A stretch of DNA of 64,000 nucleotides, from positions 26,143 through 90,142 of the forward strand of contig NZ_JAHGAW010000017.1 of assembly GCF_018603885.1 (NCBI RefSeq), written 5' to 3'. Position numbers and translations under genes: made by a program. Shown here piece after piece: positions 63,871 through 64,000 of the stretch. This DNA is from Sphingobium nicotianae (GTDB taxonomy: Bacteria; Pseudomonadota; Alphaproteobacteria; Sphingomonadales; Sphingomonadaceae). Numbering within the stretch: position 1 is the first letter of the stretch; each line of letters opens with the position of its first letter. The notes under the pieces were generated by a model. It was not told where the DNA came from. It ran no database searches and was given only the letters and a program-made list of their open reading frames with translations.

Positions 63871-64000
63871 TGACCTGCTCCCCTGAAATGTCCTCGGATT
63901 GAGGTTAGCCTGTTCCTTGAAGAGGAGGACAGGCAGTGAAGCGATCGAGGTTCAGTGAAGAGCAGATCATCGGGATCTTGAAGGAGCACGCGGCCGGCCT
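63871..64000 (+). mobile_element. IS3-family insertion sequence, left end
   Basis: The element begins TGACCTGCTCCCCTGA at 63871, with the TG terminal dinucleotide and the form of an IS3-family (IS407-like) inverted repeat. It breaks the cupin reading frame at this point. Orf A of the transposase starts at 63936. The right end and any target duplication lie outside the window. Confidence 0.8.
63936..64000 (+). CDS. IS3-family transposase OrfA, N-terminal part
   Basis: A GTG start at 63936 is preceded by GAGGAGGACAGG. The translation MKRSRFSEEQIIGILKEHAA is the classic N-terminal helix-turn-helix start of IS3-family OrfA proteins, which make a transframe OrfAB with the DDE integrase domain. 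Only the first 21 residues are in the window. Confidence 0.88.
   Translation, partial: MKRSRFSEEQIIGILKEHAAG

Overview
The window is GC-rich, densely coded chromosome from an alphaproteobacterium, most likely a sphingomonad. The evidence is two secreted proteins with PEPxxWA-type C-terminal anchors, a CckA hybrid kinase in the order dapA-smpB-DUF2062-cckA, an HdaA-like replication regulator next to ppk1 and ppx, an NDUFS4-like complex I accessory subunit, an alphaproteobacterial SOS box (GTTC-N7-GTTC) before recA, and frequent GTG and TTG starts with 4-bp stop/start overlaps. Nearly all of it reads as core chromosome. No rRNA, tRNA, CRISPR array or prophage was seen.

Layout. 1-2.6 kb: 3' end of pckA with a strong terminator, a PEP-CTERM protein and two small unknown genes. 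2.6-7.5 kb: divergent MurA-type enzyme, MscS channel, QmcA-type SPFH protein with NfeD, and a CoA-ester lyase. 7.5-10.4 kb: a two-component pair whose kinase carries an ethylene-receptor-like copper-binding membrane domain, divergent from a soluble chemoreceptor-like protein. 10.5-13.9 kb: guaB, an RsmB-type methyltransferase and a TPR protein. 13.9-19.6 kb: the classical outer-membrane operon lptD-surA-pdxA-rsmA. 19.8-25.6 kb: pepA, holC, a periplasmic alpha/beta hydrolase, ndk, a secreted beta-helix protein and an NTF2-like protein. 25.6-32.4 kb: chorismate mutase, polyprenyl diphosphate synthase, GST, a PEP-mutase-like enzyme, hrpB, a DUF1877 protein and an NDUFS4-like subunit. 32.4-34.4 kb: an AT-richer orphan gene that looks foreign, then a lamin-tail PEP-CTERM protein. 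34.5-37.2 kb: purM-GNAT-purN, with PurN fused to a YjbR domain. 37.2-47.7 kb: DUF2066-hdaA-ppk1-ppx, an I78 inhibitor, rnd, aspS, ppk2 and a HAD phosphatase, which makes a polyphosphate neighbourhood. 47.7-53.2 kb: small metabolic and stress genes, greB and a lytic transglycosylase. 53.3-57.8 kb: dapA-smpB-DUF2062-cckA. 58-63.6 kb: an MlaA-like protein, recA, a VOC protein and alaS. 63.6-64 kb: a cupin gene cut by an IS3-family element that runs off the window.

The most interesting item is the kinase at 7914-9137. All seven residues that define the plant ETR1 ethylene/copper site are present at the same relative spacing. It is followed by an overlapping receiver-only regulator and faces a soluble protein that places a chemoreceptor tip before a Cache-like sensor. 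Other points of note are an apparent CTG start for pdxA, the PurN-YjbR fusion, an MlaA homologue without a lipobox but with a TonB-box-like segment, a 58-residue membrane protein abutting greB, and at least three families of intergenic palindromic repeats.
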